This document shows, in pieces, positions 34,467 to 44,333 of a stretch of 64,000 nucleotides of DNA. Under the pieces are notes generated by a model, which saw only the letters and a list, made by a program, of their open reading frames with translations, ran no database searches and had not been told where the DNA came from. The position numbers were made by a program, and so were the translations under genes. The stretch lies in the NCBI GenBank assembly GCA_015501075.1, contig JADNYJ010000141.1, positions 41,574 to 105,573 of the forward strand, given 5' to 3'. The DNA is from Gymnopilus junonius (Eukaryota > Basidiomycota > Agaricomycetes > Agaricales > Galerinaceae). The number at the start of each line of letters is the position of its first letter. Within the stretch, counting starts at the first letter, position 1.

Positions 34467-35395
34467 GGGCCATGAGACGTAAATCTCAAGAGGCTGCGTT
34501 CTTGCGACATACAATCCATATGACTCAGGAGCCAACGTAGAAAGTAATGGTTGACCTCCAATGCCAGGGAACCAGCCCAAGAGTTTGGCGGATGATGCAT
34601 AGGCATAGCTAGGGTTTAATAACGTGAAAGCCGTTTCTTGACAAAGCTTTGGAAAAAAATAAATAGTTTAGTATTCAACTTTTAGCCTTCGGAGTACATG
34701 ACGCACTGCATATGAAGCAGGGATCGGAATCAGATATCTTTTTTCCTCCAAATTCCCAAAATTCGGTCGATGATCAACGAGACGCATTAGTCCGGACACT
34801 TTTCCGGCTTTTTTCTCCTTCTTTTGAGTTTATGTCGGGAAGTAAGCTCTCATAGCATAAAAACGGTTACTTTATCCATACCTCTCGATATAAAAAAATG
34901 CCAATTTCATCATAGGGGCGCTTGATGATATTTGCCCACTCGTTAGGCAAAATTTTAGCGTACCCTCTTCCTCTTCCTTTCCCCAGGTAATGTGGCGGCG
35001 AAGCTCCATGTCATCGCTCGGGATGGAAGCAAAGATCGTACATATAGCTGTTAAAGTCTCCTTTTGGTTGAATAGTTTATCAGTCAAAAGAAAATAAGGA
35101 GATTATCATGTGTGGTCACCTGGTACGAGCTTCTGTATCTGATATTAGCATACTCAGTCTCTCCATTACTATGGGACAGGTGGAGAAGCAATGTCCCTAG
35201 AGGGCAGAAAGAACGATAGGTCATATAAGCAAGGGATGAGAAGATAATGAGACCAAATAGATAATGACCTTCATCAGGACTCGATGTAGTATTGCCTGCG
35301 CCGTCTGAGAGCGATTGCTTCTGGTCCGTGCTCGTGGAAGTTGATTGCAGATAAGAAGCTGTGAGAAACACCTGCCAGCGCACATTGCGATACGT
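34467..35395 (-). pseudogene. Family Y hypothetical gene, copy Y1, frameshifted
   Basis: Minus-strand exons can be matched to Y2: VRWQVFLTASYLQSTST at the 5' end, a block with IRYRSSYQ, a helical block (ELRRHITWGKEEEEG...), and a C-terminal block (LLGWFPGIGGQPLLSTL, PESYGLYVARTQPLEI). Near 34950 one base change in length moves the frame, so that the AKxLPxEWAxII segment of Y2 is out of frame here. No domain is recognised. The family appears only next to WD40-module genes in this window. Confidence 0.45.
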
Positions 35396-35570
35396 AAATT
35401 ACACGTGAGTTAAGCCTAACGTGTCATTGTCAAGACTCAATAAAGAGGATTTCTAAATATTCCACAGCTGTCCTAATGATTTGTTGAAAAGAAACTATAG
35501 CGCCTCTAAGTAAAAACATTTGAACAAATTTTCGATACCGGAACTTCCGCATGTATGTAAGTAGCCTATG

Positions 35571-36181
35571 TTACAGGCCACCCAGACGCCTATTTTGCCG
35601 ACTACCATGGTTCCTTCGGTTTCCTCCCATATTGCGCTGTCTATCCAGCTCCGGAGAAAGTATGTGTCGGAGCAATTCTTTAAGCAATCCTCCCGCATAA
35701 GCATCTTCTTTTGGAAAGATTTTCCCCTCACTCCTCGAGTAAGCGCTCAATTCATCGACTGTCGCAAATTTGGTAACAACACCCCCTGGTTGGACCAAGT
35801 CGACGAGGTTCACATGTGTATTGGTGATAATCTGGTCATAAAAATATATAATCAGAGAGAAGCGATCAATTTGTACAGTTGAATGTTCAGTGGACGTACC
35901 TCACGACATTTTTTCAAACTGTTGGGGACGGGATGGGCTCCCACCTTGGCGCATAACAACTGCCAGGACTCGAGGCTCTCCGCGTCCGTGCCGTATACAG
36001 TGTTAAATTGCTTTGTCAAGGCAATTCGGAAACTCTTATAAGCATCTTCCCTATTGGCGTCACCTCTGCTCCATCCGAAAAACGAACATAGTCGATAAAA
36101 CTCGGAGGTTGGAGCCGCGCTGGCGTTGTAAATGAAGGAAGGATACGTTGCGAAAAAACTTCTCAGTGGATCGGAAGACAT
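35571..36181 (-). pseudogene. WD40-module gene copy P4: propeller deleted, C-terminal module only
   Basis: Exons 36181-35900 and 35831-35571 still encode an open 180-aa chain: FFATYPSFIYN, EFYRLCSFFGWSRG, FNTVYGTDAESLESWQLLCA, KKCRE, then THVNLVDLV and KIFPKEDAYAGGLLKELLR. Upstream, 36230-36290 is the 5' end of a P3-like gene (same bases as 44279-44333), but its ATG is ACG. Between the two, about 1 kb encoding the entire WD40 propeller is missing. A new in-frame ATG at 36181 lies at the deletion point. It may be a fossil or may encode a stand-alone version of the module. Confidence 0.6.
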
Positions 36182-37047
36182 GCCCGCTCGTTGCTTCTCG
36201 ACGAGGTGTAAGGACGAGGTTTGTGGGAGTTGCGGTGAAAGTCGCGGAGTTTGAAGGCCTCGTGGGTACCTACCAGCCGGAGAGACTCGACAAATCAACA
36301 AGACAGATAGGGACAATATTATATATTATTAAAATCTTGATTCCTACCTATGCGTGACATTTCCAGGGCGCATTCTATTATTTTATTATTAATTAAACAC
36401 GGTCTCTTCTGAATGATGTCGTTCGGGAACACCATTCTAGAGGGGTCTGCCAGTCCTACGTAAGATATAATATCTCACCGTCTCGTAGACTTACGACTGC
36501 GCCCTACAGAAATTGAATAAAATACATTGTGTCAAGTACACAATATTAACGTTCGGCAACGCAGATTGAGAAGCTAACAGGGAAAATTCAATAGACCTAA
36601 ATTCAAAACTTTGCGCAGGTATGGCGCGCTGCTTGGGTACAACTAGAGGCTTTGGGACATGGAAAACAGGCGATGTTCGTTGTTGTGTTCCCGAGCTCAC
36701 GTTTCAGGGTATAGGAAGCCTTAGTACTAAGGTCTAGATGCGAATAAAATATACGCTGAGCTGTCCATCATCCCCCCGCATCTTCTACGTGCTCACATAG
36801 CAATTCACTTAAACAGAGTTGTAGTTGTTATTGAAAATACGCCAATCAAAGTGATCCTGGCTTAGGAACAGTAGTCTAAATAATCACCTATTAACCCAGT
36901 AACGAGCATCAAAGGGATAATGTACTGTTTATATCCAGAGAGTTACCCATTTCTCGGAAAAGCAAAAGGCATATGGCCGGGAATGTTAACGATATCACAC
37001 TTTTCAGTGGGAACTCCATCCTCCACAAGGTATATTAACCGAAAATC
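36182..37047. other. Start of duplication unit 2; no gene
   Basis: 36356-36720 matches 33730-34025 with a small insertion of ATT-rich sequence at about 36385. No open gene was found. Confidence 0.45.
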
Positions 37048-38018
37048 CTACCAAAAATTACTTATCTGCGGCGGCTTCCATGAGACTGTGATCTCAAGAG
37101 GTCGCGTTGTTGCGACATACGGTCCATATGACCCAGGGGTCAAAGTGGAAAGTAATAGTTGATTTCGAGGGCCAGGGAACAAGCCCATAAGTATTGCATG
37201 TGATGCAGTCCTCTCGTAAGGTTCCAACAACGCGAGAGCCGCTTCTTGACAAAGCTTTGGAAAAAAATATAAATTTCAGTATTTAGTCTTCGGAGAACAC
37301 AACGCACCTCATATGACGCAGGGATGGGAATCAGAAACCTGTTCTCCTCCGCTTTTGTATTAGGTTGTCGGTCGCTGAGATGCATATGCATCAGTTCGGG
37401 CATTTCTTCGGTTTTCTTATTCTGTTTTGAGTTCTTGTCTGGCGATAAGCTCTCGTATAATAATTAAAACTCCTTTTTATACATACCTCTTTCAATAGGA
37501 AAATGCCAATTTCGTCAAAGGGACGCTCTATAATATCTGCCCACTCTCGAGGCAAAAATTTCGCATACTGTGGCTCTTCTTTCTTCTCCGATGTAATTCT
37601 GCGACGAAGCTCAATATCCTGTTTCCTGATGGAACCAAAGACCTCGTAAATAACTTCCAAGGCCTCCTTTTCGATGACCAGTTCGTTAATCAGGAGAAAA
37701 TAGATAGATTATTAGGTGTGCTTACCTCGTATGAGCTCCTGTATTTGATATGAGCGTGCTCAGTCGCTCCATTACGAAACAGGTGGAGAAGCAGCGTCCC
37801 TAGATGGCAGAAAAAATGAGAGATCATATAAGACGATTAACAGAGCTAAGGGAGGCAAACAGATAACGGCCTTCAGGACTCGACGTATTCCTGGCACCGT
37901 CTGAGAGCGATTTCTTCTGGTCTTTGCTCATGGAAGTTGATGGCAGATAAGAAGCTGCGAGAACAACCTGCCAGCGCACCTTCGTGATACGTAAATTACA
38001 CGTGAGATATGTGCGCAT
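37048..38018 (-). CDS. Family Y hypothetical gene, copy Y2 (best preserved)
   Basis: The minus strand shows a chain of exons separated by GT-AG introns: VRWQVVLAASYLPSTSMSKD near 37985-37880; GTLLLHLFRNGATEHAHIKY at about 37800-37725; an exon at 37680-37488 with EVIYEVFGSIRKQDIELRRR and KFLPREWADIIERPFDEIGI; an exon at about 37410-37310 ending ENRFLIPIPASYE; and a last exon to 37048 with LCQEAALALLEPYERTASHA and RPLEITVSWKP. Pieces run on without stops, so this copy could be functional, but the true 5' end and first exon are not certain. No domain, signal or membrane segment is recognised. Confidence 0.4.
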
Positions 38019-38029
38019 ATCGTGTCTTT

Positions 38030-38410
38030 GAAAACATTGTAGTTCAGTTCAGTCCCGTGTTTGTTAGTTGTATTAGACTCGAATTGGCACTACCGACTAA
38101 AACCCAAATACATTCATCAGGGCCATGAGACTTGAATCTCAAGAGGCCGCGTTGTTGCGACATTACAGTCCATATGATGATTCAGGAGTCAAAGTGGAAA
38201 GTAATGGATTACCTCCAGTGCCAGGGAACCAGCCCAAGAGGTTCGCGGATGGTGCATAGGGATAGTTAAGCTTCAATGACGCGACAGCGGTTTCTTGACA
38301 AAGCTTTGGAAAAAATAAGGTTCAGTACTTAAATTTCAGTCTTGGGAGTACATGACGCACTACATACGAAGCAGGGATCGGAGTTAGAAATCTTTTCTCC
38401 TCATCCGCAG
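38030..38410 (-). pseudogene. Family Y copy Y3, 3' part only
   Basis: 38030-38400 matches the 3' half of Y1 and Y2 (blocks AATCTCAAGAGGCCGCGTTG, CAGGGAACCAGCCCAAGAG, TTCTTGACAAAGCTTTGGAAAAAA, and RFLTPIPASY in protein). Similarity stops abruptly at about 38410, where it joins an unrelated conserved gene. An extra base in the TATGGACTGTAATG segment breaks the frame. Confidence 0.5.
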
Positions 38411-38620
38411 GCGGAGTAACAGTAACAACCCCCCCCACCCCGGCGCTCAAACGTCCTCGATCCTCAAGCCGGACGGATAATTCGGACCGGACACGCGATT
38501 TGCGCCTCGGTCGACATCCAGTCGTTCCGGTGGAGGTGGGGGACGCTGGTGCGTTGCGAGGAGGGGGAGGATGGAAGCTTTGAATGATTTGATGCCAATC
38601 CCTCCCTTCCCCATTCCTAA

Positions 38621-39260
38621 TCAAGGCCACACCAAACCACCAGGCCAACTCAAGGTATCAGAAAGCGGACAGACAGCAGAGAGGAAGCGAATGCGAAAAA
38701 GGCCGCGTGAAACCCAACGGCGCCGGGGACGTTCCTTCGCTCGCGCCGGGGGCGCACGCTCTGGGACGGCGAGGACGGGGTTGATGACATTGATGGCGAT
38801 GTCAAAGTTAAGCGCGTCAAGGAGAGCCTGAAAAGAAGACACAATAAACGGCGGTCAACGACAATCCGACCGTACCTTGGTGTCAGAGTCGACTTCCAGT
38901 CCAGTGGCAGAGGTGTCGAAGGAGGAAATTTCAGGGACGTAGTTGTCCTTGCTCTCACGCTCCTTTGCTTGCAGCTTGAAGGAGCTACCACAGACGGGGC
39001 AAGTCGAGGGTGAGGCTGGCGTAGCTGGCAAGAAACAAACACCGTTTCAGCCCAACATTCTCCAAAGCGCCTTCCCTCTTTCCATCGTACACTTGGAATG
39101 AAGCAGCTTTGGTTACAAGAAAAGGGTAGTCTTGAACGGCGGCGGCGGGGCTCGCTGGACGAAAACTGGAGACGATGAGGAAGGAAGGCCGGGAGTTGCC
39201 GGTGTGGCTAATGGTCCTGTACAGCTGACGAAACACAGCCACATGGCCGGATGGCAATTC
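38621..39260 (-). CDS. Unrecognised conserved-looking protein with a CPVCGSSF motif
   Basis: Three coding blocks on the minus strand. One runs from about 39260 to 39057 ([40 protein letters not shown]). One runs from 39024 to 38876 ([35 protein letters not shown]). One runs from 38827 to 38621 ([20 protein letters not shown]). Introns 39056-39025 and 38875-38828 have GT-AG ends, but the first junction does not keep the frame and, at about 32 nt, is short; this may reflect an indel. A single CxxC pair could be half a zinc site. The block lies head-to-head with uS8. I do not recognise the family. Confidence 0.4.
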
Positions 39261-39539
39261 GCCTTCTCTCAAGCCCCTCCCCTCGCACATCGACTTCGCC
39301 CTTCGACGCCACCGACTCCGACGAACATCTCCTTCAAGGTAAATATCTCTGCGCTGAGGAGACTCTTGTCCCTGCTCGACTTCTCTGTTTACTTTGCCTG
39401 ATTGACTCGTGCATTCACCCCTTTGTTGTGGGTTGCACGACACTCAATCTGGGCAGTGGAATCTTGGCTGAATTTCTTTCTTCCCGTCTCTCCAGCATCC
39501 TCGCCTGTCGACTGTCTCTAAAATCAAAAATCAGACAAA

Positions 39540-40113
39540 ATGGTCCGCGTATCCGTCCTTGTGAGTGTCTGGGTTTCTTCTTGGAATGTATCAGAGGACT
39601 TAGTGTTTTTACTCGTCGGTAGAACGACTGCTTGAACAACATCGTCAACGCTGAGCGCCGTGGAAAGCGCCAGGTACTCATCCGTCCTTCCTCCAAGGTT
39701 GTCGTCAAGTTCTTGAGCGTAATGCAGCGCCACGGTGAGCCTCCCTTCCCTTCCCTTCTTTTTATCCCTTTTGCTTCATCTTCGTCCTGTTGCAGGCTAC
39801 ATTGGCGAGTTTGAAATCGTCGACGACCACCGCGCCAATAAAATTGTCATCCAGTTGAACGGCCGCCTCAACAAGACCGGCGTCATCTCCCCCGCTTCAA
39901 TATCAAGCACTCCCAGATCGAGTCCTGGGTGAATTTACTCCTTCCCGCACGTAGCTTTGGAATTATTATCCTTGTGCGTCTTGTTCGGTTGTGTTATCCT
40001 TCTGCTCCTTTTAACGACTTGTGTCTATTGTAGACTACGTCCTCCGGCATTCTCGATCACGAAGAGGCGCGTCGAAAAATGTTGGTGGAAAAATCTTAGG
40101 GTATTGTTACTAA
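39540..40113 (+). CDS. RPS22: 40S ribosomal protein uS8 (S22/S15A), two single-base frame breaks
   Basis: Small-subunit ribosomal protein, 130 aa when read across the breaks. Exons 39540-39560, 39623-39734, 39796-39973 and 40034-40113. The sequence is nearly invariant: [91 protein letters not shown] and GGKILGYCY. Two bases appear to be missing: one C in a C5 run at about 39888-39892 (after VIS), and one A in an A5 run at about 40075-40079 (before NVGGK). Both are in homopolymers, and the rest of the gene is perfect, so assembly error is more likely than decay of an essential gene. A processed copy is excluded by the three introns. Confidence 0.93.
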
Positions 40114-40289
40114 CTGGGCGGTCATGGCCTTTTATGTTTTTATATACCTTCCCTGTGTCAGTGATCGCATGCCAATATGAATATGACTTCATTCGTGTCA
40201 AGGGTATATAGTAAGTTAGTATTCGAACATTTGAGCGTTAAGAGCTGGGCCTTGAGATACACATGCATGGTGCAATTTATTGCACTAAT

Positions 40290-41108
40290 TTCTTCAGCTC
40301 CCAAGCCTCAACTTGTCTAGACTGAATTTCTAAGTAATAGTGTAAGTAGGCTCAGAGCACAACTCGATCAACAGGCAGACGACCAGAACTATATCATCCA
40401 AAGAACCAAATCAAAGGATGAGAACCAACATGAACGACTATACCTTCTACAGCAATCAAGATGGATGGCTACAAATGAAACACTCCGTATCTAGTCGAAG
40501 CACATCAAGTCCGTCAAGCAGCGAGATTCATGGAGAACGGACACAAACAGAGGATGCTGACCTCGGTGCACGACTTGTCCTCGCCCCCGGGGTACCCATA
40601 TATCAGAGCAATATCAGCTCACTCAGCAGCGGCACAGCTATTATGCGAGATCGGGACAACTGGCGACGGCGGACTTACTCAACAAGCGGGGAAAACAGAT
40701 CCACAGAACGAGACAAGTCATTTTGGATGCGACGCGATCGAGGACATGCATCATCTCTTTGTGCATTGTGAACAAATATCAACATTGGCGCGATCAATTC
40801 CTCTATAACAATCGAGAGAACTGAAAGGTGGATGAGCAGTCTGGAGGATACCGATACGGAAAATGAGATTAGGGAAGGGACAATGAAAATAGCCAAGTCT
40901 TTATTCTCTGATGACATGGATATTTGGCCGCTAGGTTACTCCTTTTACTATCTAGGTCAAATACCGGACCTCAAAAAATGGATCAACGAAAGGACAGTGA
41001 AAAGTGGAATACGCAGAAGAAGATTGATGATGGTCTTGGCAAACGAGTTACACATCCAAGTCAATACGACTCGCGGGATGAATATTCGGAGACTATCAAA
41101 GGCGAATA
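40290..41108 (+). mobile_element. 3' remnant of a LINE-type (non-LTR) retrotransposon
   Basis: Plus-strand frames at 40530-40808 and 40832-41155 read like the end of a non-LTR reverse transcriptase ORF. A zinc-knuckle-like FGCDAIEDMHHLFVHCEQ is followed by IAKSLFSDDMDIWPLGYSFY, YLGQIPDLKKWI and an ANELHIQ...NIRRL tail, the usual order in basidiomycete LINE proteins. Several stops and frame changes separate the parts, and the polymerase domain is missing. The inverted-repeat element at 41109 is inserted into its 3' end. Confidence 0.5.
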
Positions 41109-42338
41109 GGGTATTTCAGAGTAGGCCATTTGGCCTTCATTTGACGTTCATTTGAGTGTCGTTGGATTTTGATTTGGGCCTCGGCAGGACCGGCATAAGT
41201 ACGGCAAATTCCGAAATGAGCATTCAACGTTTCAACTCTGATCATGAGCTTCATTTACAGCTAAATCCAAAACCCTATGCACCTTCGTAAATTTCGGTTC
41301 GTCCGCCTCTGTTTGTATAAACAACCGTTTATAGTGGTCAGCGGATCGATGACGCAATCTCCGCAACCCCCCCCACCCTTAGCCTCTCCGTCGTGCTGTC
41401 GACACAATATCTTCATGGGCTTCGCAATATATCGACCCCTCCTCTCAGCAACGACGATGTCATTACCCTGTATATTCAAGGCTGTAAGTAGTAGTACACG
41501 AATACAATGAACCACGGTGGGGTAGTGTGGTGTAGAAACCCCACAGGAATCCAACCGCCTCGCCAAAGATGGTCATAGCAACGCGCTAATGACGCAAGGC
41601 CTGCCTAAAACAGTTGTTTATACAAAGCCAGGCGCACAGAAGTGAATTTTGGAAGGTGCATAGGGTTTTGGATTTAGCTGTAAACCCCAAATTGAAAACT
41701 TGGGTCGCAGTTTCAACACGACTTCACAAACAAGCTTGACCGCCCTCATCCAACACGCTACCCTTTATCTGCCTTACTTTATACCCATCGGGTGTGTTCT
41801 GCCATATAGTGTTCAGAGTATAAATTTGCCATATGATGGACATAAGTTTCTGCAGGAGTCGTGAAGTCTGAATCATCACCATCCGAGGACAAAGACTCAG
41901 AAGAAGAGGATGAATTGCTATCTGAGGATCTGTCGGAATCATCCATGTTGTCATCGGAGTCCTCTCCCTCCAAGTCGGACAAGAAATCCAGCTCCCGACT
42001 TTCCAAATCTGCGACAAAATTTACAAGGAATGCACGGTGAAGCGCCTCGGCAGCCAGCTGACGATCTGTGAAAGTGGGGATGAGGTGTATGGTATGTGGA
42101 AAGCGTAAAGACAACTGTATCTTTGCGCTATCGATTATCACTTGCAATCTGTTGAAACTCCGACGGCTGCACTTGCCGAGTTTTTCATTTGAGGTTCAAA
42201 TGAAGCTCATGATCAGAGTTGAATGCTCATTTCGGAATTCACCGTACCTATGCCGGTCCTGCCGAGGCCCAAATCAAAATCCAAACGACACTCAAATGAA
42301 CGTCAAATGAAGGCCAAATGGCCTACTCTGAAATACCC
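41109..42338. mobile_element. DNA transposon remnant with long terminal inverted repeats
   Basis: 41109-41253 and the reverse complement of 42196-42338 are almost identical (start GGGTATTTCAGAGTAGGCCA). Similarity resumes after the nested element (41683-41720 against the complement of 42150-42195), so the arms are about 180-190 bp. Both ends are flanked by TA. Inside, the minus strand encodes an acidic Ser/Asp-rich chain (42147-41779) ending in ANLYSEHYMAEHTRW. It resembles the N-terminal region of some DDE transposases in mushrooms, but no catalytic part is present. A non-autonomous or internally deleted element. Confidence 0.6.
41258..41680. mobile_element. 423-bp MITE nested in the left arm of the larger element
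   Basis: The ends are inverted repeats of about 70 bp (CAGCTAAATCCAAAACCCTA on both termini, inner part TTTGTATAAACAAC), flanked by TA on each side (41256-41257, 41681-41682), as in Tc1/mariner-type MITEs. It has no coding capacity. It splits the left inverted repeat of the outer element, so it inserted later. Confidence 0.75.
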
Positions 42339-42693
42339 TAATGGCGGTATGAAATGGCTGCGAGAAGAGCTTGACGTATGTCTGTACTTTCGAACTGCAG
42401 GCGGTAGCTTTTCCCCAATGAGGGTTCTTGATGCAACCAGCCTATAGCTAGCGCCGTTTACATTTTCTTAGTCAGCCTTAGTCTCTTTAGACGTAGATGG
42501 GTTTTTTATTGTAACAATTGTAACTTTATAACATATTCATAAATTACACGTGGGTTAAGCTTAAAGCTTAACGTGCCAATGCCCAATAAAATTATAAATT
42601 GGATTGCTGGGCTAACGATTTTTTGAAAAGAAAGGTATAACTTCGTTCCAACTTCCTAAGTAAAGACCTGTACGGATTTGTGCTGTCAGAACT
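42339..42693. other. 3' flank of P3; duplicated spacer
   Basis: 42535-42690 matches 35395-35570 (AAATTACACGTG.GTTAAGC, CCAATAAA, GATTTNTTGAAAAGAAA), the spacer between Y1 and P4. So P3 once had a family Y neighbour here, now replaced by 38.4-42.5 kb. Confidence 0.5.
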
Positions 42694-44333
42694 TCAGTAC
42701 AGGCCGCCCCGACGCTTATTTTGCCGACTATAGTTCCTTCGGTTTTCTCCCACATTGTGCTGTCTATCCAGCTCCGGAGAAAATATGTGTCGAAGGAGTT
42801 CTTTAAGTAATCCTCCTGCATACGCCTCTTCTCGTGGAAAAATTTTCCTTTCCCTCAAGGAGTATGCGCTCAACCTGTCGACAGTTGCAAATTTTTTTAC
42901 AATGCCCCCTCTATGGACCAGGTCGACGAGGTTTACATGCGTGGTCATGATAATCTGGTAATCAAAATTATAAGGTCAGACAAACCAATTTATTTATTTA
43001 GTTCAATATCAACTTGACATACCTCACGACATTTTTTCAGACTGTCCGGTATGGGATCCACTCCCACCTTGGCGCATAGTAATTGCCAACCTTCGAGGCT
43101 TTCTGCGTCTGTACCATATACAGTGTTGAACTGCTCAGTCAACGCTATTCGGAAACTCTGATAAGCATCTTCCCTATTGTTGTCACCTCTCTTCCATCCA
43201 AAAAACGAACATAGTCGATAAAACTCGGAGGTTGGAGCCACGTTCCCGTTATAAGTGAAGAGCGGATACTCAGCAAAAAAATCTTCCAGTGGATCGGAAG
43301 GTGTGTGACCATCATTTGCGGTGGGTAATGCTCGCCGGTTCTCTTCAATGCTGATGCTGTCCAGGCTCCACAGGTATATTCGCTTTTCTCTGGAGACGCT
43401 GAGAACCCTCGTTCCATCGGGCGAGAAAATGATTTTGGTGATAGCGCCAGAGTGCTGGGTTGAAGATCCAATTTCAACACGCTTCCGTATATTCCAAACT
43501 CTGACAATCTTGTCATAACCACCAGTCGCAATGATACCTCCACCCGGATGCGCAGCAATCGATTTAACTGTCTGCGAATGTTCGCCTATTTGTTCATTGG
43601 TCGAGGCATTGTTCTGTTCATCTGTAACGTATACCTTCTTGTGAGCGGTCGAAGCTACTCGCGTCGATTTGGGTAAAAATGTCAGCGACAATACTGTCGC
43701 AGGATAAGCACCCAATTCGGTACGTCTCTCTCCAGAGTGTATGTCAAACACTAACACTCTCCTGTCACCGCATACTACGGCCAATAGACCGGGGCTCCCC
43801 GTGGAAAGGTGAATGGACGTGACTGTCGTATCCGGTATGACAATTTGGTTGAGCAGGGCGGGATCTACAATCACTGAAAGTCTCCAGATATCGATAATAC
43901 CCTGAGACGAAGCCGTGGCTATAATGTCTGGTATTTCATCCGCCGAGTTGAATGTTAGAAAAGATGCGTTATCAGGTGCAGAGAAAAGCTGTTTGGAAGT
44001 CGCTTTGCCTTGACTGTGAATAGTCCAAAGAAGGACTTTACGATCCCTACCACCCGTAACTACCTCACTACCGTCCTTTGAGACAGCAAGATTGGTCACA
44101 GGTTGACTGTGGCCATCGAGCGGACCCCCCTCCTCCTTCCCAGTATCAAGATTCCAGATACGCGCTGTGCCATCCGGATGCCCACCGGTGACAATTCTCT
44201 TCCCATCAGGAAAGAAGGCGACAGTGCGTATTGGTCCTTGAGTACATGGGATTTGAGAGGTTGCATCTCGGCGAAGCGTAAGGACGAGGTTTGTGGGAGT
44301 TGCGGTGAGAGTCGCGGAGTTTGAAGGCCTCAT
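42694..44333 (-). CDS. WD40 protein with C-terminal fungal module, copy P3 (523 aa)
   Basis: Exon 1 44333-43023, intron 43022-42955, exon 2 42954-42694 (1572 nt). The order matches P2: seven WD40 blades from about residue 31 to 325 (TVAFFPDGKRIVTGG, NLAVSKDGSEVVTGGRDRKV, SIAAHPGGGIIATGGYDKIV, IIFSPDGTRVLSVS), then the helical module (FFAEYPLFTYN, EFYRLCSFFGWKRGD, WQLLCAKVGVDPIPDS, KKCRE, THVNLVDLVH, FFxREEAYAGGLLKELLRHI-like end). Met at 44333 was chosen because similarity with P4 starts there; the frame stays open to another Met at 44375. No signal peptide. Opposite in orientation to P1 and P2, and complete. Confidence 0.85.

Larger units (their letters stand above)
33730..36355 (-). repeat. 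Tandem duplication unit 1 (family Y plus WD40-module remnant)
   Basis: The start of this unit (GACATTTCCAGGGCGCGTTC at 33730) recurs at 36356 with the same following blocks (ATCTCACCGTCTCG, CTACAGAAATTGA, TAGACCTAAATTCA, GGTATGGCGCGCTGCT). The unit carries pseudogene Y1 and the WD40-less copy P4, both on the minus strand. Unit 2 starts at 36356 and a partial unit 3 at about 38030. Confidence 0.7.

Noticed and set aside
39132..39401. Plus-strand frames upstream of uS8 ending at a good donor
   Set aside because: They lie antisense to a more convincing minus-strand coding block and lack a continuation compatible with the uS8 start.
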